Below are positions 50,071 to 57,905 of a DNA stretch of 64,000 nt, in pieces (positions within the stretch are counted from its first letter, which is position 1; every line of letters begins with the position of its first letter). This stretch comes from JAPULR01 sp963665075 (GTDB lineage Bacteria; Chloroflexota; Dehalococcoidia; Lucifugimonadales; GCA-2712585): NCBI GenBank assembly GCA_963665075.1, contig OY762063.1, positions 1 to 64,000 on the forward strand, written 5' to 3'. The translations under genes and the position numbers were made by a program. The notes under the pieces were generated by a model. It was not told the DNA's origin. It was given only the letters and a program-made list of their open reading frames with translations, and searched no databases.

Positions 50071-50215
50071 TCTCCCTCAAGGAGACCTTTGCATGACTCC
50101 CAATTTATCAGAAAATTCTATCAAAGAAACAACGTATTTTTACCTAAACAGCCCCACCCCTGGATTCCCGTTGTCACGGGAATGACGGTTATGCAAAGGT
50201 CTCCTTGAGGGAGAG
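50071..50215. mobile_element. MITE-like element, copy C
   Basis: 145 bp. The terminal inverted repeats are the longest of the three copies: TCTCCCTCAAGGAGACCTTT and AAAGGTCTCCTTGAGGGAGA, perfect over about 23 bp with GCAT/ATGC next to them. Interior as in A and B, ending in R1 (GGATTCCCGTTGTCACGGGA). Confidence 0.85.
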
Positions 50216-50226
50216 GAGAGAAGAGG

Positions 50227-50450
50227 GGGGGCGCTCGACCCTTCGACAGGCTCAGGGTGAGCGGATGTGGTGGAGGCTCAGGGTGAGCGGGGGACGCCCT
50301 CACCCAACCCTCTCCCAGGACGGGAGAGGGCAAGAGGGGCATTCTCCTCAAGGGGGGAAGAAAAGACGCCCCGGGGAGTTTTGAGGCTCCCCGGGGCGCG
50401 TATCACGCCCATCCCAACCTTCCCCCATCGAGGGGGAAGGGGAAAGAGAG
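50227..50450. repeat. R2, R4 and R3 copies around the terminator
   Basis: R2 at 50234-50262 and a part at 50276-50290, R4 at 50298-50335, R3 at 50405-50448 (CATCCCAACCTTCCCCCATC). The gap 49890-50453 holds no gene. Confidence 0.8.
50367..50398 (-). terminator. Rho-independent terminator of the peptide-binding lipoprotein gene
   Basis: Perfect 12-bp stem CGCCCCGGGGAG / CTCCCCGGGGCG with loop TTTTGAGG. On the minus strand it is followed by TCTTTTCTT. It lies about 55 bp after the stop at 50454. Confidence 0.85.
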
Positions 50451-50453
50451 GGG

Positions 50454-52412
50454 TTACTTGTAGACGGGCTGGGTGTATTCGTGTTTCACCGCGGGACCGA
50501 AGTGGAGCATGTTCTGCTTGTATTCGACCACGTAGTTGGGGTTCACCACCGCCTTGGGGAAGAGGAAGAAGAGGGGTACGGTGATGTAGTTTTCGTAGAG
50601 GTAGTCGCCAATTATGTAGGTCTGTTCCAGGATGTCTTCGGCTTCTACGGCGGCGGCCAGGTCGATCCAGATGTCGTCCAGTTCGGGGATCTCCCAAAGG
50701 CCGTTGCCGGCGCCGCCGGGAACGGGGCCCAACCGATACTGGATGTTGCCGCGGGTGTAGATGCCGCCAGGGCCGGCGCCCTGTCGGAAGGTGCCTACGG
50801 TGCGACCCACGTCCCTGGCGCGCATCTCCGACCTCATTGTGCCGTACTCGATGGGCAAGAGGTTGGGTTTCAGGCCAATGGCGCGCCACATGTCGGTGAC
50901 GGCTTCCGCTACTTCGGGGGCTTCAGGCACACCGGAGACGATGGAAGTCTGGAAGTCGAACTCAAAACCGTCGGGATAGCCGGCTTCGGCAAGCGCTGCC
51001 TTGGCGCCCTCGGGGTCGTAGGGATAGGGGGTCCAGTCGTCGTGCTTGAAGTCGGGGTTGGTCGGGGGGAAACCGTGGATCAACTGGGGAATGGCGTCGC
51101 CGTCCCAGAAGGTCTCGTTCAGCAGGTCACGGTCAACGGCAAGGTTAAGGGCCTTGCGGACCAACACGTTTCGGAAGGGATCATCAGGGTCGTATCCCGG
51201 AGCGACGGGCTGAGTTTCACCTGTCCGGTCTCCGACACGAATTGTCTGTTCGCTGTCGTAGTAGAGGCCGCCAATCCAGATATACAGGAAGAAGCCGGGC
51301 AGGGTACCAACGGATACGACGTTGCCTCTTTGCACCGCCTCCGGGATGAGGACGGCGGGAATGTCGGCAATGTGGGACTCGTCGGTCAACTGCATGGCGA
51401 GACGGGTGGAGTCCTCCTTAACGTAGAAGAACTTCAACTCATGGAATTCCGGGGTCTTACGCCAATGATCTTCGACTCGCTCGTAGAGGATATGCTCATC
51501 GATCTTCAGCTCAATGAACTTGAATGGACCGGTGCCTATGGGATGGGCCTGGTAGCCTTCGATGCCCACGGCGTCCATGTAGTCCATGCTGAGCATGGTA
51601 GCCACCCAGCCGGAGGAGGCGTAGCTTTCGAAGAGAGGCTCGCCCTTGCTCAAGCGCCAGGTGAAGTTGTAGTCGTCCGCAATGTCGAAGGCCTCCGGTT
51701 TGTGGGCGCCCAGGTTGGTCCAAATAGAGGCGGAACTGCGGGCGTCCTCGCGCACGAGGGTGGCGATGCTGCCCTCAATGTCCTTGGTGGTGAACTCTCC
51801 GCCTTCCCAGGTGTCGGTGCTGTGGAAGGGGATGCCCTCCCTGAGCTTGAAGGTCCAGTCCTTGGCGCCGGGGGCGACGCTCCACTCGGGGGCCAAACCC
51901 TGGTCGGTCCAGCCGCCTGTGAAGGTGTCCTGACCGAGGAGCATCTCATACATGGGCTTGAGAGGCCCGGTGCCGCTCTGGAGGGTCTGCCACATCATGG
52001 TGACCTGGTTGCCCGGGGGGACGAAGGCTATCTTCAGCTGCGCGTCCACGGGAACCTTGTCCGCCGGCGGCGCGGTGGCAACGGGGGTTGGCGACGCCGT
52101 TGGCCGCGGAGTCGGCGGCGGCGTCGAAGGGGCTGCCGTCGCCGTAGGAACGGGGGTAGCCGCCGGGGTTGAGGGCGCGCGGGTAGCCGTAGGTGCCGGG
52201 GTGGGCGCGGGTGTGGCGGCCGGAGTCGCGGCCGGGGTGGCCGCCGGAGTTGGCGCGGGCGGCGCGGTGGCCGCCGGGGTAGACGGAGCGGCGGGCTCCG
52301 GCGTGTCGTCATCGCCGCCGCAAGCCACGATGACGAGGGATAGAATCAGGGCCAGCAGCAGGGGCACAAGGGACAGCCGGCCCATCCTTCCAAACTTAGT
52401 CCGGTTTCGCAT
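50454..52412 (-). CDS. ABC transporter substrate-binding lipoprotein (SBP_bac_5 / dipeptide-oligopeptide type)
   Basis: 652 residues. Signal with lipobox VIVAC (Cys31). A long Pro/Ala/Thr linker of about 85 residues follows (ATPAATPAATPAPTPAPT) before the domain at about 118. The SBP_bac_5 fold shows LAPEWSVAPGAKDWTFKLREGIPFHSTD, HPIGTGPFKFIEL, RNVLVRKALNLAVDRDLLNETFWDGDA, and PYPYDPEGAKAALAEAGYPDGFEFDF. These proteins deliver peptides, sugars or other solutes to an ABC importer; no importer genes are adjacent. The linker probably lifts it off the membrane. AGGAGG precedes the ATG; a clear terminator follows. Confidence 0.88.
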   Translation of the reverse strand: MRNRTKFGRMGRLSLVPLLLALILSLVIVACGGDDDTPEPAAPSTPAATAPPAPTPAATPAATPAATPAPTPAPTATRAPSTPAATPVPTATAAPSTPPPTPRPTASPTPVATAPPADKVPVDAQLKIAFVPPGNQVTMMWQTLQSGTGPLKPMYEMLLGQDTFTGGWTDQGLAPEWSVAPGAKDWTFKLREGIPFHSTDTWEGGEFTTKDIEGSIATLVREDARSSASIWTNLGAHKPEAFDIADDYNFTWRLSKGEPLFESYASSGWVATMLSMDYMDAVGIEGYQAHPIGTGPFKFIELKIDEHILYERVEDHWRKTPEFHELKFFYVKEDSTRLAMQLTDESHIADIPAVLIPEAVQRGNVVSVGTLPGFFLYIWIGGLYYDSEQTIRVGDRTGETQPVAPGYDPDDPFRNVLVRKALNLAVDRDLLNETFWDGDAIPQLIHGFPPTNPDFKHDDWTPYPYDPEGAKAALAEAGYPDGFEFDFQTSIVSGVPEAPEVAEAVTDMWRAIGLKPNLLPIEYGTMRSEMRARDVGRTVGTFRQGAGPGGIYTRGNIQYRLGPVPGGAGNGLWEIPELDDIWIDLAAAVEAEDILEQTYIIGDYLYENYITVPLFFLFPKAVVNPNYVVEYKQNMLHFGPAVKHEYTQPVYK

Positions 52413-52472
52413 GGTGGGGTCCTCCTGAATTTAATGTGGGGTTGCCAATATAAGAATTATTGCAGGATGCAC

Positions 52473-53675
52473 CTAGAGGATTCTGGGGCCGTGCAGCCTG
52501 ACCGGGTTGTCCCAGAGAATCTTGCGCTTCGCGTCGTCGGAGATGGGTTGAGACAAGAGGGCGTCGACCGCCTTGTCCGGGTCCGGCGCGTCGGGGTGGG
52601 GATAGTCGGTGTTCCAGATGACGTGGTCTTCCCAACCCGCGTCGATGGTGCCCTTGAGCGCGCCTTCGTCGCCGTCGCAGGCCACGTAGCCCTGCCTGCG
52701 GAAGTATTCGGAGGGAGAGAGGGGAAGCAGGTCGGCGTCGAACCACATCCCCTGACGCCTGTCGGGGAGGGCGTGGTCGTCGAGGCGGGCGAGCCACCAG
52801 GGAAGCCAGCCGGCGTTGTTCTCCAGGAAGACCACCTTGAGCTTGGGGAAGCGCTCCAGGATGCCCATGTAGATGAGGTGACCGAGGGAAATCATGCTCT
52901 CGAAGGGGTGGGAGATGGCGTGGGCCAGGGCCACCTGTTGCCCGGGCACCTGGTCGCGGGGGAGGTAGCGGGCGGCGGCCATCGGGTCGCCGCTTTCGGT
53001 GGTGTGCCATGCGACGGGGACTTCCATCTCCTCGCAAGCCCACCAGAAGGGGTCGTAGTCGGGGTGCTCCCACGGGCGCTCCTTGGTGCCCTTGGGCATC
53101 ATTACGGTTACGGCGCCCAGGTCTTCGACGCAGCGGCGGGTCTCCGTGACCAAGCCTTCGATGTCGTGCTGGTCTGGGACGGTGGCGACGGGGTAGAGGC
53201 GCTTGGGGTCGGCGTCGCAGAAGTGGCGGCACCAGTTATTGTAGGCGCGGGCCATCGCCCAGAGGAGGCCCTGGTCCTTGCCGCGGAGCCGGTCCCAGCC
53301 GAGGGTGCTGCCGCTTATGCCGATCTGCTTGTCCCAGCCGAAGCGATCCATGTCGCGGAGTCGGCTTTCGGCGCTCCATTCATCGTAGAAGGACTGGTCG
53401 TACTTCCTGGGCATGTACTCGCTGAGGTCGATGCGCCCCTCGCGGCTCTTGGGGCCGGAACCCTGGAGGTTGGCTTTGCGGGGCTTGCCGCCGGGGAAGA
53501 GCTCGCAGGGGAGAATCTCCACCTGACGGCTCCCACCGAGGCCGCCAAAGCTGTCTTCGACTATCTGAACCTTGATGCTTCTGTCCTTGTATGCGGGTTC
53601 GACGAAGTCGAGCCAGTGGGCCAATTCGTCCTGCATGTGAGCGTCGGCGTCGATGACCTTGAATCCGTTTCTCAT
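52473..53675 (-). CDS. Amidohydrolase_2 family metal-dependent hydrolase/decarboxylase
   Basis: 400 residues from ATG 53675, with AAGGAGG upstream; the frame further upstream overlaps another gene. MRNGFKVIDADAHMQDELAHWLDFVEPAYKDRSIKV has the first metal motif (D-x-H). EVPVAWHTTESGDP holds the His on the barrel strand, KVVFLENNAGWLPWWLARLDDH and VIWNTDYPHPDAPDPDKAVDALL the later ligands including the Asp. This is the ACMSD-like amidohydrolase_2 fold. It is closely similar in its start to the partial gene at 63140 (MRNGF-x-VIDAD). Substrate unknown. Confidence 0.87.
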   Translation of the reverse strand: MRNGFKVIDADAHMQDELAHWLDFVEPAYKDRSIKVQIVEDSFGGLGGSRQVEILPCELFPGGKPRKANLQGSGPKSREGRIDLSEYMPRKYDQSFYDEWSAESRLRDMDRFGWDKQIGISGSTLGWDRLRGKDQGLLWAMARAYNNWCRHFCDADPKRLYPVATVPDQHDIEGLVTETRRCVEDLGAVTVMMPKGTKERPWEHPDYDPFWWACEEMEVPVAWHTTESGDPMAAARYLPRDQVPGQQVALAHAISHPFESMISLGHLIYMGILERFPKLKVVFLENNAGWLPWWLARLDDHALPDRRQGMWFDADLLPLSPSEYFRRQGYVACDGDEGALKGTIDAGWEDHVIWNTDYPHPDAPDPDKAVDALLSQPISDDAKRKILWDNPVRLHGPRIL

Positions 53676-53711
53676 AACGTCGCGCCTCCTTGATAATTCG
53701 TGTTGGCTGTG

Positions 53712-53740
53712 ATTCTGTAGGATTGCGGCTTTATTGTCAA
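53712..53740 (-). promoter_or_regulatory. Promoter B1 of the amidohydrolase gene
   Basis: Minus strand TTGACA (53735-53740), 17-bp spacer, CAGAAT (53712-53717). The -35 lies immediately after the stop of the upstream lipoprotein gene. The block ATCCGCCGTGATTGACAATA is nearly repeated at promoter B2. Confidence 0.55.
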
Positions 53741-55141
53741 TCACGGCGGATTTGAGGGGGTGGGCGTGGGCGGCGGTGGGGCGGAGTCTTCGCGGATGCG
53801 GAGCATGAGCTTGTCGCCGGGCTCCCACGGCTCATCGGACACCGACCACGTGAGCGTCCCCGCGTCGCCAGGGGCGGAGATGGATGCGCCTTCGCCTATG
53901 CCGTCGGAGCCGCGAAGGTTCAACGACGCCGTTCCGTCCAACTCGATGAAGTCCAACGTATACCCGTCCAGCGAAACGACGGGGTCCAGACTCAATACCA
54001 CCTTCCCGTCCGCCCATTCCAATCCCTTTATCTCCGTGTCCGTCCCCCCAACGCTGAACGACGCCGGCGAAACCTCATCCTCCCCCGACTCCACAGGATC
54101 AAAAAACGCCTCATGCAACGTTCCTGCGGGTGCGGTGACGGTCACAACCCAATCCAACTGCCCCGTACCAGGAGTGAAATTGCACGGCATGTATTCGTAT
54201 AGAAGGATATGATCTCTGAATCTATATACACTGGCGGGTAGGGGACGCGCTGTTGCAACGCGCTCGTACGACCCATCGCTGGCGATCTTATTGTCGTCAA
54301 CTATCAGTGCGTTGAAATAGGCCGCGTCACGCCCAGTTAGCCAAACCTTGTTATATCCCGGCGCATATTTAACACCACCATCATTTACTACTGTGCCTAT
54401 GCCCATGCCCGATGCCAAAGACGTTCCGAGTTCGCCTGTGGGCCATGGCTCACCGTAATAGGCTTGATAGTTCCGGTGATATCGTAGTTCGTTGAGGGAA
54501 GCTACGATGCAATCTGTATATCCTGCTATATTCTGACCGCCGTCCACCCAGGCTATCTTTGAGCGGAGGTCGGCAAGGGTAATGGTCTCCTGGATACCCC
54601 CTGTGGCAGTCCCGGAGTCCGTGATGAATACTTTTTCGCTTGAACTGTCCGATGTCTCCCCAACCCTAGCCTCCGTCGGCAGCCACGCTGGATCCAATGT
54701 ATCTACCGTATACCCCAGATCATGAGAATGTGCATCACTGAAGACGAACTCTCCATCGGATGCATCCGATGTCTCTAATCCATCGGAGCTTGTTCTACGC
54801 AGAAAGAGCACCGCTTCCCGGTTATCATGACCGGTATTTCGCAGATTTGGATTTGCAGTCACTGTGATGGATGAGGGGCCTGTCCCTTTCAAGTATTCCA
54901 GAACCGTGAATCGCAGGGATGTGCTTGTCGTGGACGAAAGGGTTGCCCTCACCACGGCATCTGAGGCAAGGATGCGTGACTCGACTGGAGGAGAGCCGGA
55001 GCCAGGGAGTGGATCCACGGTGACATGCTCTACAGTCCCGTGACCTTCCGAGATGGAAGTATCATCATTCGCCGAGCCGCCGCAGGCTGCACTGAGGAGG
55101 ATGCAGACGCCAATCGCGAGTGTCAACACGATTCTGTTCAT
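53741..55141 (-). CDS. Lipoprotein of unknown function
   Basis: 466 residues from ATG 55141 with GAGGAGGG upstream. Lipobox LLSAAC (Cys19). The body is not recognised. The middle is beta-rich (SLRFTVLEYLKGTGPSSITVTANPNLRNTGHDNREAVLFLRR; ADLRSKIAWVDGGQNIAGYTDC). The C-terminal third resembles Ig-like/extracellular repeats (KVVLSLDPVVSLDGYTLDFIELDGTASLNL; GTLTWSVSDEPWEPGDKLMLRI). It ends PPPPTPTPSNPP, which may span or bind the wall. Base composition is mixed, with an AT-rich middle. Confidence 0.7.
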   Translation of the reverse strand: MNRIVLTLAIGVCILLSAACGGSANDDTSISEGHGTVEHVTVDPLPGSGSPPVESRILASDAVVRATLSSTTSTSLRFTVLEYLKGTGPSSITVTANPNLRNTGHDNREAVLFLRRTSSDGLETSDASDGEFVFSDAHSHDLGYTVDTLDPAWLPTEARVGETSDSSSEKVFITDSGTATGGIQETITLADLRSKIAWVDGGQNIAGYTDCIVASLNELRYHRNYQAYYGEPWPTGELGTSLASGMGIGTVVNDGGVKYAPGYNKVWLTGRDAAYFNALIVDDNKIASDGSYERVATARPLPASVYRFRDHILLYEYMPCNFTPGTGQLDWVVTVTAPAGTLHEAFFDPVESGEDEVSPASFSVGGTDTEIKGLEWADGKVVLSLDPVVSLDGYTLDFIELDGTASLNLRGSDGIGEGASISAPGDAGTLTWSVSDEPWEPGDKLMLRIREDSAPPPPTPTPSNPP

Positions 55142-55181
55142 GTCAACCCTCCTCTTTGACGTATTGGGCTTTCCGGCTGCG

Positions 55182-55210
55182 ATTTTGGGATGGCGACCAG
55201 CTATTGTCAA
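55182..55210 (-). promoter_or_regulatory. Promoter B2 of the lipoprotein gene
   Basis: Minus strand TTGACA (55205-55210), 17-bp spacer, CAAAAT (55182-55187). It is preceded by the same ATCCGCC-x-TGATTGACAATA block as promoter B1. Confidence 0.5.
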
Positions 55211-55290
55211 TCAGGGCGGATTTTCGCCCGCGCGCAAAGGGGCTACGTTAGATAATATGCAAATTGGGCGCAAATCGTTCCATTTCAAGC

Positions 55291-55319
55291 GTAGGGGCCG
55301 GTTTGAAACCGGCCCTTAT
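55291..55319. repeat. GTAGGGGC palindrome, GGTTTGAAACC core
   Basis: GTAGGGGCCGGTTTG / AAACCGGCCCTTAT, same core as 37004-37032 with outer right arm decayed. It lies in the gene-free gap 55142-55424. Confidence 0.8.
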
Positions 55320-55424
55320 TGCAGTCTGGGGGGTGGCAGGTTGACCATAATTCCTTTGACAGACACGTAAAACTCCTTCCGTCCGGGTTTGGTGGAGAGA
55401 AGGAGCCTATCGGCCAGGATGTGG

Positions 55425-55844
55425 TCAGTTGCTTATCGTGACAATGTTGTTGTAAATGGTAATGTGAAGTATGCCGATTATATCCATGCCCAGGATAATG
55501 TCGTAATCTTGCGGTCGATAAGGCAGCCCCAGGACAGGAAGATCTTTTCCGAAAAGAAACTGTCCCGGATTTGGCGACCCCACCACATCATGTGATATCG
55601 GAATATACACGCCGGCGTTATATACAAACGTACGGACTGTTTGACCGGAAGCTACAGCCAGAGATGCCGGTCTTATCGCAACAAGATTAAGGTCTGCTAT
55701 AACCTTCGGCGATACAAGAGTTGAGGTTGCCCCTGTGTCAACGAGCGCGTTGTATTGGCGGTAGTCGGGACTGATTGAATCACGGGTCACGTCAACAAGA
55801 ATGACGATTTGGTTGTCCCTGACCGGCTGCTGAAATGTCGGCAC
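55425..55844 (-). CDS. Retropepsin-like aspartic protease domain protein
   Basis: 139 residues. NALVDTGATSTLVSPKVI carries the catalytic D36-T-G of single-domain aspartic proteases. The later IILGMDIIGILHITI matches the ILG(M/R)D segment that follows the flap in this family. Active enzyme would be a homodimer. It lies 2 bp after the stop of a small protein gene with which it forms an operon; such pairs recur in bacteria. Lower GC than neighbours. Substrate unknown. Confidence 0.85.
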   Translation of the reverse strand: MPTFQQPVRDNQIVILVDVTRDSISPDYRQYNALVDTGATSTLVSPKVIADLNLVAIRPASLAVASGQTVRTFVYNAGVYIPISHDVVGSPNPGQFLFGKDLPVLGLPYRPQDYDIILGMDIIGILHITIYNNIVTISN

Positions 55845-55846
55845 AG

Positions 55847-56140
55847 CTAATCTTCACGGGTAAGGAAAATGGCGTGATACCCGATGTCTGTGGGCCGCTC
55901 TCCTACAAGATGGAGGCTGAACTGACCCGGGCCGAATTTCTCTGATGCAATGGAGTAAGCATCCCTCTCATCGTTATAGATGGCTATTTTCTCTCCATGA
56001 GAGAAAACCACTGTTTTACCCCAATGCTCCTTTTCCATCTCATTCTTGATGAGGTCGTAGGCTTGCTGATTCATCTCCATTTCAGCAAGCACCTCCGGCG
56101 ACCCCGCAATATATTCAACTTCTCCATTCAATTCAGTCAT
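55847..56140 (-). CDS. Small DUF5678-like protein paired with the protease
   Basis: 97 residues from ATG 56140, with GAGG upstream; an in-frame TTG at 56152 is less likely. QQAYDLIKNEMEKEHWGKTVVFSHGEKIAIYNDERDAYSIASEKFGPGQFSLHLVGER resembles DUF5678-type domains (helix, W/Y-x-G-K-x-V-x, G-E-x-I-A-x-x-x-x-x, helix). Function unknown. The tight pairing with a retropepsin-like gene suggests it is a substrate or partner. Confidence 0.65.
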   Translation of the reverse strand: MTELNGEVEYIAGSPEVLAEMEMNQQAYDLIKNEMEKEHWGKTVVFSHGEKIAIYNDERDAYSIASEKFGPGQFSLHLVGERPTDIGYHAIFLTRED

Positions 56141-56289
56141 ATTTTGCCTCAATTCTGCTTCGCAATTAAGGAAGCTATCCTATTATGCGTTGTTTCCAGG
56201 GGGAGGACAACCAATCGCAGCATTATCGGTGAAGATCCAACAGTGATAGAGATGCTTCATTGAGTGAAGCTTGCAGGCCGATGACCGGG

Positions 56290-56814
56290 CTAATCTTCCT
56301 TCCAGTTGAGGACGTAGTCCCGCTGCCAGGGGGTTTCGGGGGAGTTTGGGTGAAGGTAGGCGTGCAGACGCCAGCGGGCAATCTGGGCCAGGGCCTGTTC
56401 GCCGCTGCGTCCGTGGCGAACCAGCCAGCAGCCTACGACGGTGCCCGTGCGTCCGATTCCTGCGAGGCAGTGGACGTAGATTCTCTTACCCTCGTCCAGA
56501 GCGGCGTCGATGACGTTCAGAATTTCCGTCATCTGCTTGCGGCTTTCGGGGATGTCCCGGTCGATGATGGGGAAGTGGTGGAACTCGGGCGTGAGGCCCT
56601 GAGCGCGGCATTCCTTCTCGGCGGCGTCCGTGTAGGAGGGAATCTCGCCTATCTGCGTGAGGTTGATGAAGCAGTCGATTCCGGCCTCGGCGAGGGCCTT
56701 GAGTCTGGTAGAGGTGTAGAAGGGCACGCCGCCGCCGGGGTAGCCGCCGACGGCGAAGCGTCCGGGGATAACCCAATAGCTGTTGGGCAGCGGGCCGAGG
56801 GGTTGTTGGTTCAT
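56290..56814 (-). CDS. Dual-specificity/tyrosine-type protein phosphatase
   Basis: 174 residues from ATG 56814. VHCLAGIGRTGT holds the P-loop C116-x5-R122, and FPIIDRDIPE the general-acid Asp86 region. WVIPGRFAVGGYPGG and ALAEAGIDCFINLTQIGEIPSY are usual in cyanobacterial/archaeal-type DSPs. It dephosphorylates Tyr/Ser/Thr or perhaps phosphoinositides. It follows nudC by 28 bp on the same strand. Confidence 0.87.
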   Translation of the reverse strand: MNQQPLGPLPNSYWVIPGRFAVGGYPGGGVPFYTSTRLKALAEAGIDCFINLTQIGEIPSYTDAAEKECRAQGLTPEFHHFPIIDRDIPESRKQMTEILNVIDAALDEGKRIYVHCLAGIGRTGTVVGCWLVRHGRSGEQALAQIARWRLHAYLHPNSPETPWQRDYVLNWKED

Positions 56815-56842
56815 GGTTTGGGGTCTCCTGGGTGAGATTGGG

Positions 56843-57754
56843 CTACGACGAGGCCCAGCGTTTGATGAGGTGGTGGGCGATGGCGATGGGGCCGGGCAGA
56901 AGCAGGCGCGGGTTGCGTTCCTCCAAAGCCAGCCGCACCTCGTCTTTGTGGAACCACCGCACGTCCTCCATCTCCTCCTCGTCGCGGAGAATTTCGGTGG
57001 TGGCGGCGGTGGCCTCGCAGCCAATCATCAGCGTGTGGGGGAAGGGCCAGGGCTGGGAGAAGCAGTAGCGGATGTCTTTGACGCGGATGCCGGATTCTTC
57101 CATTATCTCCCGCGCGACGGCCTCCTCGATGGACTCGCCCTGGTCCATGAATCCGGCAAGACAGGAGTAGGTCTTGAGGCGGGTCATGCGGCCGCGGGAC
57201 TGGCCCAGCAGACATTGGTCGCCGTGGGAGACGACGGTTATGACGACGGGGTCGGTGCGGGGGAAGTGCAGCTTGCCGCAAGTGACGCACCGGCGCATCT
57301 GGCCGCCGCGCCGAATCTGGGACTCGCGACCGCAGGCGGAGCAGAAGCGATGGCTCGCGTGCCATTCGAGTTGGGCTGCGGCTTGACATAATATGCCGGC
57401 ATCGGCGGCGGACAGCATCGTCGCCGCGCTGCGCCGGTCAACGAATGAAGCGTCGGCGTTCGGGAGGGCGCGGCTTGGGTCGTCAACGTCGGACACGTCG
57501 GCGGCAAAGTGGGGTATGCCGTCGAGGAGACCCAGCAGGACGGGTTCGGTGTCGAGACCCAGGCCGTCCAAGGCTGAGCGGGTTGTCCAGATGAGGCGGG
57601 TGTCGCGTCCAGCCGAAAGGGGCGCTTCGAACTTCCAGAGGAGGAGGAAGCGCGAATCGCCGTCGAGGGAAGCCTGGCGAATCCAATCTTCGTCGCGACG
57701 CTCCCGTTCGCCCCTGTCCAGGGGATTTCCGGCAAAGATTTGCATTGAGGTCAT
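56843..57754 (-). CDS. nudC: NAD+ diphosphatase / NADH pyrophosphatase
   Basis: 303 residues. N-terminal NUDIX-like domain, then a four-Cys zinc ribbon (CSACGRES ... CVTCGKLHFPRTDPVVI, about 137-162). The Nudix box is GFMDQGESIEEAVAREIMEESGI. The NudC array SQPWPFPHTLMIGCEA (SQPWPFP-x-S/T) identifies the NADH/NAD-capped RNA subgroup. It cleaves NAD(H) or NAD-capped RNA to NMN and AMP. Alternative ATG 57745 is possible. Confidence 0.93.
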   Translation of the reverse strand: MTSMQIFAGNPLDRGERERRDEDWIRQASLDGDSRFLLLWKFEAPLSAGRDTRLIWTTRSALDGLGLDTEPVLLGLLDGIPHFAADVSDVDDPSRALPNADASFVDRRSAATMLSAADAGILCQAAAQLEWHASHRFCSACGRESQIRRGGQMRRCVTCGKLHFPRTDPVVITVVSHGDQCLLGQSRGRMTRLKTYSCLAGFMDQGESIEEAVAREIMEESGIRVKDIRYCFSQPWPFPHTLMIGCEATAATTEILRDEEEMEDVRWFHKDEVRLALEERNPRLLLPGPIAIAHHLIKRWASS

Positions 57755-57845
57755 TCGCCTACATCATCTCCCGTCGTCGGACATAATCGTCGCAGGCCAT
57801 TGTAACGGATTATGGGCTAAAGCGGGGTTTTGAATCGTCTATGAA

Positions 57846-57874
57846 TTGACAACCCATGCGCGCGCCAATACCAT
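57846..57874 (+). promoter_or_regulatory. Promoter of the amidohydrolase gene at 57906
   Basis: TTGACA (57846-57851), 17-bp spacer, TACCAT (57869-57874). Confidence 0.55.
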
Positions 57875-57905
57875 GAGCGCAGTTTCGTAATTCAAGGGGG
57901 TTCGA

